Source of the DNA: JANMDU01 sp031418715
Lineage (GTDB): Bacteria > Pseudomonadota > Gammaproteobacteria > Burkholderiales > Burkholderiaceae_C
Length of the DNA stretch: 64,000 bases
Direction: 5' to 3'
Assembly (NCBI GenBank): GCA_031418715.1
Contig: JANOJL010000063.1
Location: 17,250 to 81,249 of the forward strand
Positions 43,138 through 51,999 of this stretch are shown here, piece after piece. The notes under the pieces were generated by a model. The model was not told the DNA's origin. It worked only from the letters and a program-made list of their open reading frames with translations, and made no database searches. Every line of letters starts with the position of its first letter. Within the stretch, counting starts at the first letter, position 1. The position numbers and the translations under genes were made by a program.

Positions 43138-43166
43138 AAACGGCCTGTTTTCTAGCAGGCCGTTTT
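43138..43166 (+). terminator. terminator between sspA and sspB
   Basis: AAACGGCCTG, loop of 8, CAGGCCGTTTTG. Confidence 0.85.
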
Positions 43167-43188
43167 GCTTTGATACCATTGCAGCATC

Positions 43189-43788
43189 ATGATCGATTCC
43201 AGCCAATCCACTTCTACCCGCCCTTATTTGTTGCGAGCCTTGTACGAATGGTGTGCCGACAATGGTCTCACGCCCTATGTGGCGGCCTATGTAGACGATA
43301 CGGTGAAAGTGCCGCGAGAGCATGTCAAAAACAACGAGATCGTACTCAACATCAGCATGGATGCCACCAGCAATTTGCAAATTGGCAATGATTTTTTGCA
43401 GTTCAAAGCACGCTTTGGCGGGCAGGCGCGTGAGATTGTGGTGCCAATCGGCCACATCATTGCGATTTATGCACGAGAAAATGGCCAAGGTATGGCCTTT
43501 CCTGTGCCGCAGGCTATGCAGCCGCGCGGTGAAGTCAAGGAAAGCCCTAACGCAGAGCGTCGAAATCAGGGTCTACGTCCTGTGCAATCTACTCTGAGGA
43601 CTGAATCTGAAGAGGTTAATACCCCGGACAATCCGCTGTTGCAACCTTCCATCGAGCCCGCGAAAATTGTGAAACTCAAAGCGGCTGTGTATTCAAAATC
43701 AGACACCAAGCCTGATCCGGCAGATCCAAAGCCGCCTTCGGGACCCAGTGGTAGCCCTAATCGTCCTTCGCTCACGCGAATCAAGTAA
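43189..43788 (+). CDS. sspB: ClpXP adaptor SspB
   Basis: The 199-residue protein has the conserved substrate-binding domain (STRPYLLRALYEWCADNGLTPY, core RALYEWCADNGLTPY), then VLNISMDATSNLQIGND and VPIGHIIAIYARENGQGM. A long flexible linker ends in the short basic motif SLTRIK, the expected ClpX-binding tail. It delivers ssrA-tagged proteins to ClpXP. The tRNA-Thr gene follows 25 bases after its stop. Confidence 0.93.
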   Translation: MIDSSQSTSTRPYLLRALYEWCADNGLTPYVAAYVDDTVKVPREHVKNNEIVLNISMDATSNLQIGNDFLQFKARFGGQAREIVVPIGHIIAIYARENGQGMAFPVPQAMQPRGEVKESPNAERRNQGLRPVQSTLRTESEEVNTPDNPLLQPSIEPAKIVKLKAAVYSKSDTKPDPADPKPPSGPSGSPNRPSLTRIK

Positions 43789-43813
43789 AGCTTCAAGTAA
43801 AATACAAACTGTC

Positions 43814-43888
43814 GCCGCTTTAGCTCAGTGGTAGAGCAACCGCCTTGTAAGCGGTAGGTCGTCAGTTCAATCCCGACAAGCGGCACCA
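43814..43888 (+). tRNA. tRNA-Thr (anticodon TGT)
   Basis: 75 bases with encoded CCA. Acceptor GCCGCTT pairs with AAGCGGC, the D arm contains AGCTCAGTGGTAGAGC, and the anticodon stem ACCGC/GCGGT encloses CTTGTAA with TGT at 43846-43848. The T arm contains GTTCAATCC. The 3' end is A then CCA. No integrated element is visible at its 3' end. Confidence 0.95.
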
Positions 43889-43960
43889 AATTTCTCTGCG
43901 AAATCCCCCGAGGATTTTTTTCAGTAGATGAACCACTCCAGGCTCATCTCTGTCTTATCT

Positions 43961-44323
43961 TTATCTCATCGCAATTTTGATGCGAATTCCGTTCACCTCT
44001 TGGCCATGTGTGCGCAAATGCGCTGCAAGCGCTGGCAGGAGTTGGCGCAATTTAGCCGCCACGGCACTGTTGGCAACGATCAAACACCATTGCCCTTCGT
44101 CCAAGAGTCCTGCCTGAACTGCTGGGCGCATCAAAGGCGGAATCAAGGGTGTCACGAGTTTCAAACACTTCGCGGATCGCTCGGCCAACAGAGCCAAGCC
44201 AGCCAAACTGGGCGCACGCTGCACAGCTTGCACCACAGAGACCGCCTCGCGGATGCGCAAGGTGCGCAATGGCAGGTAAGATGCGAGCGTCTCTGGTGAT
44301 TTTGGCTTCGGGGCTGCGGTCAT
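43961..44323 (-). CDS. DUF721 / DciA-like protein
   Basis: The 120-residue protein contains LAERSAKCLKLVTPLIPPLMR, then a strand-rich end with WCLIVANSAVAAKLRQLLPALAAHLR (core SAVAAKLRQLLP) and GIRIKIAMR, the DUF721 pattern. DciA-type members load the replicative helicase. The divergent location upstream of the M23 peptidase and secA is the usual one in Betaproteobacteria. The exact role of this short member is unproven. Confidence 0.75.
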   Translation of the reverse strand: MTAAPKPKSPETLASYLPLRTLRIREAVSVVQAVQRAPSLAGLALLAERSAKCLKLVTPLIPPLMRPAVQAGLLDEGQWCLIVANSAVAAKLRQLLPALAAHLRTHGQEVNGIRIKIAMR

Positions 44324-44353
44324 GTCGGTCTAGTTCGTTGGAAAGTACACACA

Positions 44354-45310
44354 ATGCATTTGATTATCACGGATGCCTGGCTGGCTAAATCAAGGCCTTT
44401 GCATTTGAGCGGTATGCAACTTGTGCTCGCGGGCTTGGCTGCGGCGCTGAGCTTGATGCTGGTGGCTGTGGGCTTGTATCACTTGGTGTTTCTCAAAGGC
44501 GCACGCGAAGGCTGGCCAGTGATTGGCTCGCTGGTGAAGCTGGTGGTGAAAGATGAGTTTGAACAGCGTGATCGTTTCATGCGCGAAAACATCGATGCCA
44601 TGGCAAAAAAAGTGGGTGAGATGCAGGCTAAGGTGGTGCAACTCGAAGCGCTCACAGAGCGTGTTTCTCAACTGGCCGGTGTGCCACTGCCAGCAAGCGC
44701 CAAAACCAAGCCTGGACAGGGCGGGGCATTGGTATTGGGCCGTTCTTTGACCTTAGAAGAGCTGCAACAAAGTTTGGCAGATTTGGAGGGCATGAGCAGC
44801 AGCAAAGCTGATTTGCTCACGGTGATGGAATCTCGCCTGTTTGACCAAAAAGTCGCGCGTTTGCTGGTGCCCACTGCGCAGCCTGTGCCAGGTTCGAATT
44901 TGGGATCAGCTTTTGGCTTTCGGATCGACCCGATCACTGGCCGCTCGGCATTGCATACCGGCTTGGATTTCCAAGCAGATACCGGCACACCGATTCTCGC
45001 TGCAGCGGGCGGCGTGGTGGTAGTACAGGAATACCATCCAGCTTACGGCAACATGGTGGAAATTGATCACGGCAATGATCTGATCACCCGTTACGCCCAT
45101 GCATCAGCTACGTTTGTGAAAAAAGGCGATTTGGTTAAGCGCGGTCAAAAAATTGCTGCTGTCGGTTCGACAGGCCGTTCAACTGGACCACACTTGCATT
45201 TTGAGGTGCTGGCTGACGGCACACCACAAGACCCACAAAAATTCCTCGTCCAGGGCGGTACGATTTTGCCGCCGACCGAGGTGCAAGCCAAGGCGCAGAG
45301 CAGACGCTAA
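44354..45310 (+). CDS. M23-family murein endopeptidase
   Basis: 318 residues: a single N-terminal membrane anchor (QLVLAGLAAALSLMLVAVGLY, core AALSLMLVAVGL), a coiled coil at about residues 70-115, and a LytM domain. The LytM domain has the zinc ligands in HTGLDF (GRSALHTGLDFQ), RYAHAS and GPHLHFEV. It hydrolyses peptidoglycan cross-links in the periplasm or activates amidases. It precedes secA, as in many Betaproteobacteria. The 160-bp gap to secA holds no second gene. Confidence 0.92.
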   Translation: MHLIITDAWLAKSRPLHLSGMQLVLAGLAAALSLMLVAVGLYHLVFLKGAREGWPVIGSLVKLVVKDEFEQRDRFMRENIDAMAKKVGEMQAKVVQLEALTERVSQLAGVPLPASAKTKPGQGGALVLGRSLTLEELQQSLADLEGMSSSKADLLTVMESRLFDQKVARLLVPTAQPVPGSNLGSAFGFRIDPITGRSALHTGLDFQADTGTPILAAAGGVVVVQEYHPAYGNMVEIDHGNDLITRYAHASATFVKKGDLVKRGQKIAAVGSTGRSTGPHLHFEVLADGTPQDPQKFLVQGGTILPPTEVQAKAQSRR

Positions 45311-45470
45311 CTTGAAGCAAGCTTGGCGTGTAGACCGCCTTGAGCGGATAAAATGCCGAGTTAGCTTGGGAACTGCACAAGCATCCCCAGATTCTAGATA
45401 TTCTCAAGAAAGAAATGCCTGTTGTTTTTGTTTTGCTGCCCTCAGGTAGCGAGGCGACAGGCTGACCCGC

Positions 45471-48251
45471 ATGGCTACCAATTTCCTTACACAAATTTTC
45501 GGCTCCCGCAACGATCGCTTGCTCAAGACCTATCGCAAAAACGTTGAGCTCATCAACGGCTTAGAGCGCGGTCTAGAAACTCTCAGCGACGAGCAGCTTC
45601 AAGCCAAAACACCTGAACTCAAAGAGCGTGTTGCCAAAGGCGAAACACTGGATGCGATCCTGCCTGAAGCCTTCGCTGTGGTGCGCGAAGCATCGAAGCG
45701 CGCGATGAAGATGCGCCACTTTGATGTACAGCTGGTAGGCGGCATGGCGTTGCATCAGGGCAAGATTGCCGAGATGCGCACTGGCGAAGGCAAAACGCTC
45801 ACCGCCACGCTGCCCGTGTATCTCAATGCGCTCGCAGGTAAAGGCGTGCACGTCGTCACCGTGAACGATTACCTCGCCAACCGCGATGCGCAATGGATGG
45901 GCAAGCTCTACAATTTCCTCGGCCTCACGGTGGGCATCAACCTGCCCAACATGACGCGCGAAGAAAAGCAAGCCGCATATCGCGCAGACATCACCTATGG
46001 CACCAACAACGAATACGGATTCGATTACTTGCGCGACAACATGGTCTACGAAGTGGCTGATCGCGTGCAGCGCGGCTTGAATTTCGCTATCGTTGACGAA
46101 GTCGACTCGATCTTGATTGACGAAGCACGCACACCTCTCATCATCTCCGGCCAAGCCGAAGACCACACCGAAACCTATATCGCTGTCAACAAAGTTGTCC
46201 CCTTGCTCACGAAGCAAGAAGGCGAAGCTGATCCGCGCACCGGCGAAGGCGTGATCAAGGCAGGTGATTTCACCGTCGATGAAAAAAGTCATCAAGCCTA
46301 CTTGACTGAACAGGGTCATGAAAATGCAGAGCGTATTTTATTTAACCTCGGGCTGATTCCCGAAGGCGCGTCGCTGTATGACCCAGCCAACATCTCTTTG
46401 ATGCATCACTTGAATGCCGCTCTGCGCGCGCATCACCTGTATCACCGCGATCAACATTATGTGAACCAAGAAGGCGAAATCACCATCGTCGATGAATTCA
46501 CCGGTCGCTTGATGACGGGTCGCCGCTGGAGCGATGGTTTGCATCAAGCCGTCGAAGCCAAAGAAGGCGTGCAGATTCAAGCGGAAAACCAAACCCTCGC
46601 TTCAATCACCTTTCAGAATTATTTCCGCCTCTACGGCAAGCTGGGTGGTATGACCGGCACGGCAGACACCGAAGCCTTTGAATTCCAAGAAATTTACAGC
46701 TTAGAAACCGTCATCATTCCGCCCAACAAACCCAGCAAGCGCGATGACCAATTGGACCGTGTTTACAAAACAGGCAAAGAGCGCTATGACGCGGCCATCA
46801 CCGATATGCGCGAATGCTACGAGCGCGGCCAGCCGGTGCTCGTGGGCACGACATCCATTGAGAATTCTGAGTTAATCGCCAGTTTGCTGGAAAAGGCCAA
46901 ACTACCGCATCAGGTGCTCAATGCCAAGCAACATGCGCGTGAAGCCGATATCGTGGCACAAGCGGGCAGCCCGAAAATGATCACGATTGCCACCAACATG
47001 GCAGGCCGTGGTACAGATATCGTGCTCGGCGGTAACGTCGAAAAAGCGATTTCGGAAGTAGAAGCAGATGAAAGCGTGCCGCTTGCTGAGAAGCAAAATA
47101 AAATCGACCGTCTGCGTGTGCAGTGGACGAAAGACCATGAGCAAGTCAAAGCTATGGGCGGCCTGCGCATCATCGCCACCGAGCGTCATGAGAGCCGCCG
47201 GATTGACAACCAGCTGCGTGGCCGCTCCGGTCGTCAAGGTGATCCAGGCTCGTCACGCTTTTATCTGAGCTTGGACGATCCGCTGATGCGCATCTTCGCG
47301 GGTGACCGGGTGGCTTCGATCATGGATCGTTTGAAAATGCCCGAAGGCGAAGCGATTGAAGCGGGCATCGTTTCGCGGAGCATTGAAAGTGCGCAGCGAA
47401 AAGTTGAGGCGCGTAACTTTGACATGCGCAAGCAACTGCTTGAATACGACGATGTGAGCAATGATCAGCGCAAGGTGATCTACCAGCAGCGCAACGACAT
47501 CCTCGATGCGCAAACCCTCTCTGCCCAAATCAAAGGTCTGCGTGAAGGTTGCTTCGCTGATATCGTGCGCCAGCATGTGCCTGCGGATTCAGTGGAAGAG
47601 CAGTGGGATTTGCCTGCGCTACAAAATCTTCTGGCCAATGATTGGCAAATCGATATTGATTTGAAGAGCATGGTGGAAAAATCTGATTCCATCACCGATG
47701 AAGAGATTGTGGAAAAAGTCATCACTGAGGCAAACTTAGCATTTGATGCCCGAGTAGAACAAATCGGCCAAGAGAATTTCACGCAATTCGAGCGCATCGT
47801 CTTGCTGCAAAACATTGACAGCCATTGGCGCGAGCATCTTTCTTCTCTGGACTATTTGCGCCAAGGCATTCATCTGCGCGGCTTTGCGCAGAAGCAACCG
47901 AAACAGGAATACAAACGCGAAGCGTTTGAACTCTTTGGTCAGTTGCTCGATGCGGTGAAAAATGCCGTGACGCGCATTCTGATGACGGTGAAAATCCAGA
48001 GCAACGAGCAGATCGAGCAAGCCACGCAAGAGATGGAAGCGCGTGCCGAGAACATCAGTAACCTGACCTACACCGCGCCGACGGAGGACGGCGGCGTGGT
48101 CTCCACGCTCGATGAAGAAACGCGCAACAAACAGCAAGTGCTTGCGGGCTCGACGACCAACCCGTACGCGAATATGCGCATTGGGCGCAATGATCCTTGC
48201 CCTTGCGGTAGTGGTAAAAAGTACAAGAGTTGCCACGGCAAGCTGAATTAA
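45471..48251 (+). CDS. secA: preprotein translocase ATPase SecA
   Basis: The 926-residue motor has Walker A MRTGEGKTLTATLPVY, DEAD-like Walker B IVDEVDSILIDEARTPL and motif III GTTSIENSE. NMAGRGTDIVLGG, the arginine-finger region RHESRRIDNQLRGRSGRQGDPGSS (core RIDNQLRGRSGRQGDPG) and the C-terminal zinc site CPCGSGKKYKSCHGK are also present. It drives export through SecYEG. The dispersed element that follows it forms its terminator. Confidence 0.98.
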   Translation: MATNFLTQIFGSRNDRLLKTYRKNVELINGLERGLETLSDEQLQAKTPELKERVAKGETLDAILPEAFAVVREASKRAMKMRHFDVQLVGGMALHQGKIAEMRTGEGKTLTATLPVYLNALAGKGVHVVTVNDYLANRDAQWMGKLYNFLGLTVGINLPNMTREEKQAAYRADITYGTNNEYGFDYLRDNMVYEVADRVQRGLNFAIVDEVDSILIDEARTPLIISGQAEDHTETYIAVNKVVPLLTKQEGEADPRTGEGVIKAGDFTVDEKSHQAYLTEQGHENAERILFNLGLIPEGASLYDPANISLMHHLNAALRAHHLYHRDQHYVNQEGEITIVDEFTGRLMTGRRWSDGLHQAVEAKEGVQIQAENQTLASITFQNYFRLYGKLGGMTGTADTEAFEFQEIYSLETVIIPPNKPSKRDDQLDRVYKTGKERYDAAITDMRECYERGQPVLVGTTSIENSELIASLLEKAKLPHQVLNAKQHAREADIVAQAGSPKMITIATNMAGRGTDIVLGGNVEKAISEVEADESVPLAEKQNKIDRLRVQWTKDHEQVKAMGGLRIIATERHESRRIDNQLRGRSGRQGDPGSSRFYLSLDDPLMRIFAGDRVASIMDRLKMPEGEAIEAGIVSRSIESAQRKVEARNFDMRKQLLEYDDVSNDQRKVIYQQRNDILDAQTLSAQIKGLREGCFADIVRQHVPADSVEEQWDLPALQNLLANDWQIDIDLKSMVEKSDSITDEEIVEKVITEANLAFDARVEQIGQENFTQFERIVLLQNIDSHWREHLSSLDYLRQGIHLRGFAQKQPKQEYKREAFELFGQLLDAVKNAVTRILMTVKIQSNEQIEQATQEMEARAENISNLTYTAPTEDGGVVSTLDEETRNKQQVLAGSTTNPYANMRIGRNDPCPCGSGKKYKSCHGKLN

Positions 48252-48262
48252 ATCATTTCTCT

Positions 48263-48332
48263 TTGCTATAAAAATATGAGCACTTTGCGCAGCATTCATG
48301 TCGGCAAAGTGCTCTTTTTCCTTCAAAAATGG
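48263..48332 (+). repeat. dispersed element, copy 12 (intergenic, forms a terminator)
   Basis: TTGCTATAAAAATATGAGCA, then CTTTGCGCA, then TTCATGTCGGCAAAG and an AAAAATGG tail. It shares the GTCGGCAAAGT variant with copy 18, so these two form a subfamily. Confidence 0.8.
48278..48319 (+). terminator. secA terminator built from the dispersed element
   Basis: GAGCACTTTGC (48278-48288) pairs perfectly over 11 bp with GCAAAGTGCTC (48304-48314), followed by five T. Both arms lie inside the element copy. Confidence 0.85.
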
Positions 48333-48340
48333 AGTAAAAA

Positions 48341-49570
48341 ATGGCCGTGAACTTCATTCCAACTGATCCAGCGTTGCTGCATCCCATCGCGGGCTTGCGT
48401 ATCGGCGTGGTGGAAGCAGGCGTGCGTAAAGCCCATCGCAAAGATGTGACGGTGATGCTGCTTGATGAGGGCGTAAGTGTGGCGGGTGTGTTCACGCAGA
48501 ATCGGTTTTGCGCTGCGCCGGTGCAGATGTGCCGTGATCATTTGACGAAAAACTTCGGTATCAGAGCCATTTTGATCAATACCGGCAACGCCAATGCAGG
48601 AACCGGAGATGATGGCTTAGCCCGCGCCCGCTCCACCTGCGTAGCCATGGCGCAGCATTTGGATATCGCTCCTGAGCAAGTGCTGCCGTTTTCCACTGGC
48701 GTGATCATGGAACCCCTACCCAATGATCGTATCGAAGCCGCCCTACCCGCTGCGCTCAAAGACGCGCAGCCCGCAAACTGGGGCAAAGCCGCTGAAGGCA
48801 TCATGACCACCGACACGCTGCCCAAAGCTTTCAGCGAACAAGTGCAGATCGCAGGCAAGACCGTCACCGTCACAGGCATCAGCAAAGGCGCGGGCATGAT
48901 CCGCCCCAACATGGCCACCATGCTCGGCTTCCTCGCTACCGATGCAGTCATCCCGCAACCGCTGATGCAACAGCTCGCCAAAGACTTGGCCAATCAATCT
49001 TTCAACCGCGTCACGATTGATGGCGACACCTCCACGAACGACAGCTTCATCGTGATTGCTACTAATAAGATAGCACTCTGCGCAAATTTAATAACGGGCA
49101 GTGCTGAATTTGATGCCTTAAAAGAAGCCATGCTTCGCGTCGCACAAAAGCTCGCACAGGCGATCGTGCGCGACGGCGAAGGCGCAACGAAATTCATCAC
49201 TGTGAAAGTCACGGGCGGCAAAGTGCAAGAGGAATGCACGAAAGTGGCCTACGCGATTGCGCATTCTCCGTTGGTGAAAACCGCCTTCTTCGCATCTGAC
49301 CCCAACCTAGGCCGCATCTTGGCTGCAGTCGGCTACGCTGGCATTGCCGATCTCGATCAAACCAAAATCTCATTGCACTTGGATGATGTTCACATTGTCG
49401 AAAATGGTGGTCGTCTTGCCACCTACAAAGAAGAAGATGGCGCACGGGTGATGAAGCAATCTGAGATCACAGTCCACATCGATCTCGGTCGCGGTAGCGC
49501 TACCGATACGGTCTGGACTTGCGATTTCTCGTATGACTATGTGAAGATCAATGCGGATTACCGAAGCTAA
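48341..49570 (+). CDS. argJ: bifunctional ornithine acetyltransferase / N-acetylglutamate synthase ArgJ
   Basis: The 409-residue protein has the self-cleavage site in MIRPNMATMLGFLATDA, where Thr becomes the N-terminus of the beta subunit. Other landmarks are NTGNANAGTGDDGL, TDTLPKAF, TIDGDTSTNDSF and VADPNLGR-like FASDPNLGRILAAVGYAG (core SDPNLGRILAAVGYAG). It recycles acetyl groups in arginine synthesis. Residues about 240-261 (ATNKIALCANLITGSAEF) are encoded by a copy of the dispersed element, directly after the conserved DTSTNDSF motif. The start is 22 bases after the element-derived secA terminator. Confidence 0.95.
   Translation: MAVNFIPTDPALLHPIAGLRIGVVEAGVRKAHRKDVTVMLLDEGVSVAGVFTQNRFCAAPVQMCRDHLTKNFGIRAILINTGNANAGTGDDGLARARSTCVAMAQHLDIAPEQVLPFSTGVIMEPLPNDRIEAALPAALKDAQPANWGKAAEGIMTTDTLPKAFSEQVQIAGKTVTVTGISKGAGMIRPNMATMLGFLATDAVIPQPLMQQLAKDLANQSFNRVTIDGDTSTNDSFIVIATNKIALCANLITGSAEFDALKEAMLRVAQKLAQAIVRDGEGATKFITVKVTGGKVQEECTKVAYAIAHSPLVKTAFFASDPNLGRILAAVGYAGIADLDQTKISLHLDDVHIVENGGRLATYKEEDGARVMKQSEITVHIDLGRGSATDTVWTCDFSYDYVKINADYRS
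49058..49124 (+). repeat. dispersed element, copy 13 (inside argJ, in frame)
   Basis: GCTACTAATAAGATAGCA, then CTCTGCGCA, then TTAATAACGGGCAGTGC and a tail CTTAAAAG. ArgJ reads it as TNKIALCANLITGS. Confidence 0.9.
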
Positions 49571-49582
49571 GGTCGCCCGCTC

Positions 49583-50455
49583 ATGAACGAACAATTCCAA
49601 GCCCTTCTTGCTCGCGCTGAAAGTCTTCTCGCCAGAATCGAGCAGATCCTGCCGCAGCCGCTCACCGCGCCCGATTGGAACGCCAATACGATCGCCTGGC
49701 GCTACCGCAAACGAGCCAGCGGCCATGGCGCTTTGGAGCCAGTGAAGCATGTGGCGGGAATGGCGCTGTCAGATCTGAAAGAGATCGACGTTCAGAAAGA
49801 AAAAATTCAGCGCAATACCCTGCAATTCGTCACAGGCCACACAGCCAATAATGTGCTGCTCACCGGCGCACGTGGCACGGGCAAATCTTCACTCATCAAG
49901 GCCTGCCTGAGCGAGTACGCTACCCAAGGTTTGCGTTTGATCGAAGTCGATAAAAGCGAGCTGATTGATCTGCCCGACATCATTGACGTGATCGCAGACC
50001 GCACTGAGAAATTCATCATCTATTGCGACGACATCAGCTTTGAAGAGGGCGATGGCAGCTACAAAGCGCTTAAATCTGTGCTCGATGGCTCGATTCAAGG
50101 CAGTGTGTCCAACATGCTGATCTACGCCACCAGCAACCGCCGCCACCTGCTGCCCGAGTACATGAAAGAAAACCTCACGTACACGCACCAGCCTGATGGC
50201 GAAGTGCATCCCGGTGAAGTGGTGGAAGAAAAAATCTCGCTCTCTGAGCGCTTCGGCCTGTGGGTGAGCTTTTATCCGTTCACGCAGGATGAATATTTAG
50301 CCATAGTCGCCCAATGGTTGCGTAACCTCGGCGTGGCCGAACCTCGCATCGAAGCTGCACAAAAAGAAAGCTTGGTCTGGAGCTTGGAGCGAGCCAGCCG
50401 CAGCGGCCGCGTGGCGTTTCAGTTTGCGAAGGATTTTGCGGGACGGCAGGTTTAA
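49583..50455 (+). CDS. DUF815-type AAA+ ATPase
   Basis: 290 residues. Walker A is LLTGARGTGKSSLIKACL, and Walker B is IIYCDDISFEEGDGSYKALKSVLDGS (core YCDDISFEEGD). Sensor 1 is LIYATSNRRHLLPEYM. The layout of an N-terminal helical part, then HxAGxxL-like VKHVAGMALSDLKEID, matches the DUF815 ATPase family. The cellular role is not established for the family. It lies 12 bases after argJ, so it is likely cotranscribed. No Nudix mutT gene follows directly, unlike the order in some relatives. Confidence 0.85.
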   Translation: MNEQFQALLARAESLLARIEQILPQPLTAPDWNANTIAWRYRKRASGHGALEPVKHVAGMALSDLKEIDVQKEKIQRNTLQFVTGHTANNVLLTGARGTGKSSLIKACLSEYATQGLRLIEVDKSELIDLPDIIDVIADRTEKFIIYCDDISFEEGDGSYKALKSVLDGSIQGSVSNMLIYATSNRRHLLPEYMKENLTYTHQPDGEVHPGEVVEEKISLSERFGLWVSFYPFTQDEYLAIVAQWLRNLGVAEPRIEAAQKESLVWSLERASRSGRVAFQFAKDFAGRQV

Positions 50456-50484
50456 GGCAGCTGCCTTGGTGGCTTGATTTGAAA

Positions 50485-50931
50485 TCAACCCGCCAAAGCC
50501 GCCTTCACCGCCGCCGACACCTGCCCCATATCGGCCTTGCCAGCCAGCTTCGCTTTCACCGCACCCATGACTTTGCCCATGTCGCCGGGGCCTGTTGCGC
50601 CGAGTTCTGCAACGATGGCTTTGACGGCGGCGGTGACTTCATCCGAGCTCATGCGCTGAGGTAAGTAGATCTGGAGAATGACCAGTTCGGCTTTTTCAAT
50701 ATCAGCCAAATCTTGGCGACCACCGGCCTCAAAAGCGGTGATGCTGTCTTTGCGTTGTTTGACGAGTTTGTCCACGATGGCAATGACTTGAACGTCATCC
50801 AGAGTGATGCGTTCGTCAACTTCTTTTTGCTTGATGGCGGCCAGCAATGAGCGGATGGTGAGCAGGCGCTCGCTTTCCTTGGCGCGCATGGCTGATTTCA
50901 TGTCTTCGGTGATGGTGTCTTTGATGCTCAT
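50485..50931 (-). CDS. GatB/YqeY domain protein
   Basis: 148 residues from the ATG at 50931 (MSIKDTITEDMKSAMRAKES). The helical YqeY domain is seen in RLLTIRSLLAAIKQKEVDER, LVKQRKDSITAFEAGGRQDLA (core KQRKDSITAFEAGGR) and LGATGPGDMGKVMGAVKAKLAGKADMGQV (core GDMGKVMGAVKAKL). It resembles the tRNA-binding tail of GatB and is thought to act with tRNA or amidotransferase substrates. It is often linked to rpsU, which lies close by on the same strand. Convergent with the ATPase gene. Confidence 0.92.
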   Translation of the reverse strand: MSIKDTITEDMKSAMRAKESERLLTIRSLLAAIKQKEVDERITLDDVQVIAIVDKLVKQRKDSITAFEAGGRQDLADIEKAELVILQIYLPQRMSSDEVTAAVKAIVAELGATGPGDMGKVMGAVKAKLAGKADMGQVSAAVKAALAG

Positions 50932-51013
50932 GTCGGTCTCGGTGCTTAAATGGGAAGTACAAATGAAAAGAGCGTTCATTGTAGAACGCCCTTGATGTGA
51001 AGCTTTGATGGAT

Positions 51014-51526
51014 TCAGTGCTTGTGGCCGCTCATGTCTTTGCCGGGCGCGGAGCCTGGCGCGCGCGCTGCCACCGGCATCTTCACTTCCACTTTGCTTTG
51101 CTCGCCTTTGGCATTGCTGAAAGTGAGCGTGACGGGGACTTGCGCGTCTACTTTGAGTGATTGCTTCAAGTCGAGCAACATGATGTGAAAACCGCCAGGC
51201 TTGAGCTCCACAGCTTTACCCGCTGGCAGCTCTAAGCCGCCTTTGACTTCAGCCATTTTCATGATCGAGCCTTCCATTTTCATTTCATGGATCTCGCCAA
51301 TTTTTGCAACGGGCGTTGCCACGGCGATCAGCTTCATATTCCCGGGAGCGGTGAGCTTCATGAAGCCGCCTGTGCCGCTTTGGCCAGCCACGGCGGTGCG
51401 AATCCAAGCGCCTTCGATTTTCACGTCAGTGGCGCTTTGCGCATAAATATTTAAAGAAAAGAGGCCGATAGCCAGCATAAATATTGCGCGGAGTGCTATT
51501 GATTTAATAGTACTTAAAAGAGGCAT
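51014..51526 (-). CDS. periplasmic copper chaperone PCu(A)C with element-derived signal peptide
   Basis: 170 residues. The cupredoxin-like PCu(A)C domain carries the copper ligands in IGEIHEMKMEGSIMKM (His and Met) and KPGGFHIMLLDLKQ (H-x-M), plus a His/Met-rich tail MSGHKH. It supplies Cu(I) to cytochrome oxidase in the periplasm. The signal peptide (STIKSIALRAIFMLAIGLFS, ending near NIYAQS) is encoded by a copy of the dispersed element in the IALCA frame. The native signal sequence has thus been replaced or rebuilt by the repeat. Confidence 0.92.
   Translation of the reverse strand: MPLLSTIKSIALRAIFMLAIGLFSLNIYAQSATDVKIEGAWIRTAVAGQSGTGGFMKLTAPGNMKLIAVATPVAKIGEIHEMKMEGSIMKMAEVKGGLELPAGKAVELKPGGFHIMLLDLKQSLKVDAQVPVTLTFSNAKGEQSKVEVKMPVAARAPGSAPGKDMSGHKH
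51444..51518 (-). repeat. dispersed element, copy 14 (encodes a signal peptide)
   Basis: On the minus strand it reads ACTATTAAATCAATAGCAC, then TCCGCGCA, then ATTTATGCTGGCTATCGGCC and TTTTCTTTAAATATTT. The host gene reads it as TIKSIALRAIFMLAIGLFS. Confidence 0.88.
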
Positions 51527-51582
51527 GATGTTTCCAAGAAGTGATGATGAAGCGTATCAGAATCGCAATAATAGATGGTTCA

Positions 51583-51620
51583 CAAAAAACAAAAGCCACG
51601 CAAGCAAAACCAGCGTGGCT
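51583..51620 (-). terminator. terminator of rpsU
   Basis: On the minus strand AGCCACGC, loop of 11, GCGTGGCT, then a T-rich run at 51593-51583. Confidence 0.85.
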
Positions 51621-51662
51621 TCTTTTCGCAGACTTAAACTAGAGTTTAAGCCCACAACCGAA

Positions 51663-51875
51663 TCAATACATCTTCGGTGGCAATTGCATGCTGCGCAGGC
51701 GCTTGTATTGGCGCTTCACGGCGGCAGACCGCTTGCGCTTGCGCACAGCAGTAGGCTTCTCATAAAACTCTTTGGCGCGCAAATCAGTCAGAAGGCCAAG
51801 CTTCTCAATGGTGCGCTTGAAACGGCGCAGAGCCACTTCATAAGGCTCAGTATCTTTAACACGGATGAGTGTCAT
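51663..51875 (-). CDS. rpsU: 30S ribosomal protein S21
   Basis: The 70-residue basic protein starts MTLIRVKDTEPYEVALRRFK and has KPTAVRKRKRSAAVKRQYKR, both typical of bS21, of full usual length. It helps 30S initiation. A terminator lies about 40 bases after its stop. The 124-bp stretch upstream (51876-51999) has no further gene. Confidence 0.97.
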   Translation of the reverse strand: MTLIRVKDTEPYEVALRRFKRTIEKLGLLTDLRAKEFYEKPTAVRKRKRSAAVKRQYKRLRSMQLPPKMY

Positions 51876-51999
51876 TGCAATTAATTTCCAAAATGTGGGC
51901 AGGTGATCAATCCGCCCTTAAATTCCCGCCATGAAAGTTGTGTTCGGCTGGCAGGTGTTACCGGTAAGCCAAAGATTATAACCCGCCTGCGCGGGCTTT

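Noticed and set aside
43814..43888. tRNA gene as an integration site for a genomic island
   Set aside because: No integrase gene or direct repeat of the tRNA 3' end was seen nearby.
45573..46319. Minus-strand frame of 248 codons inside secA
   Set aside because: Antisense shadow of a highly conserved gene; no independent support.
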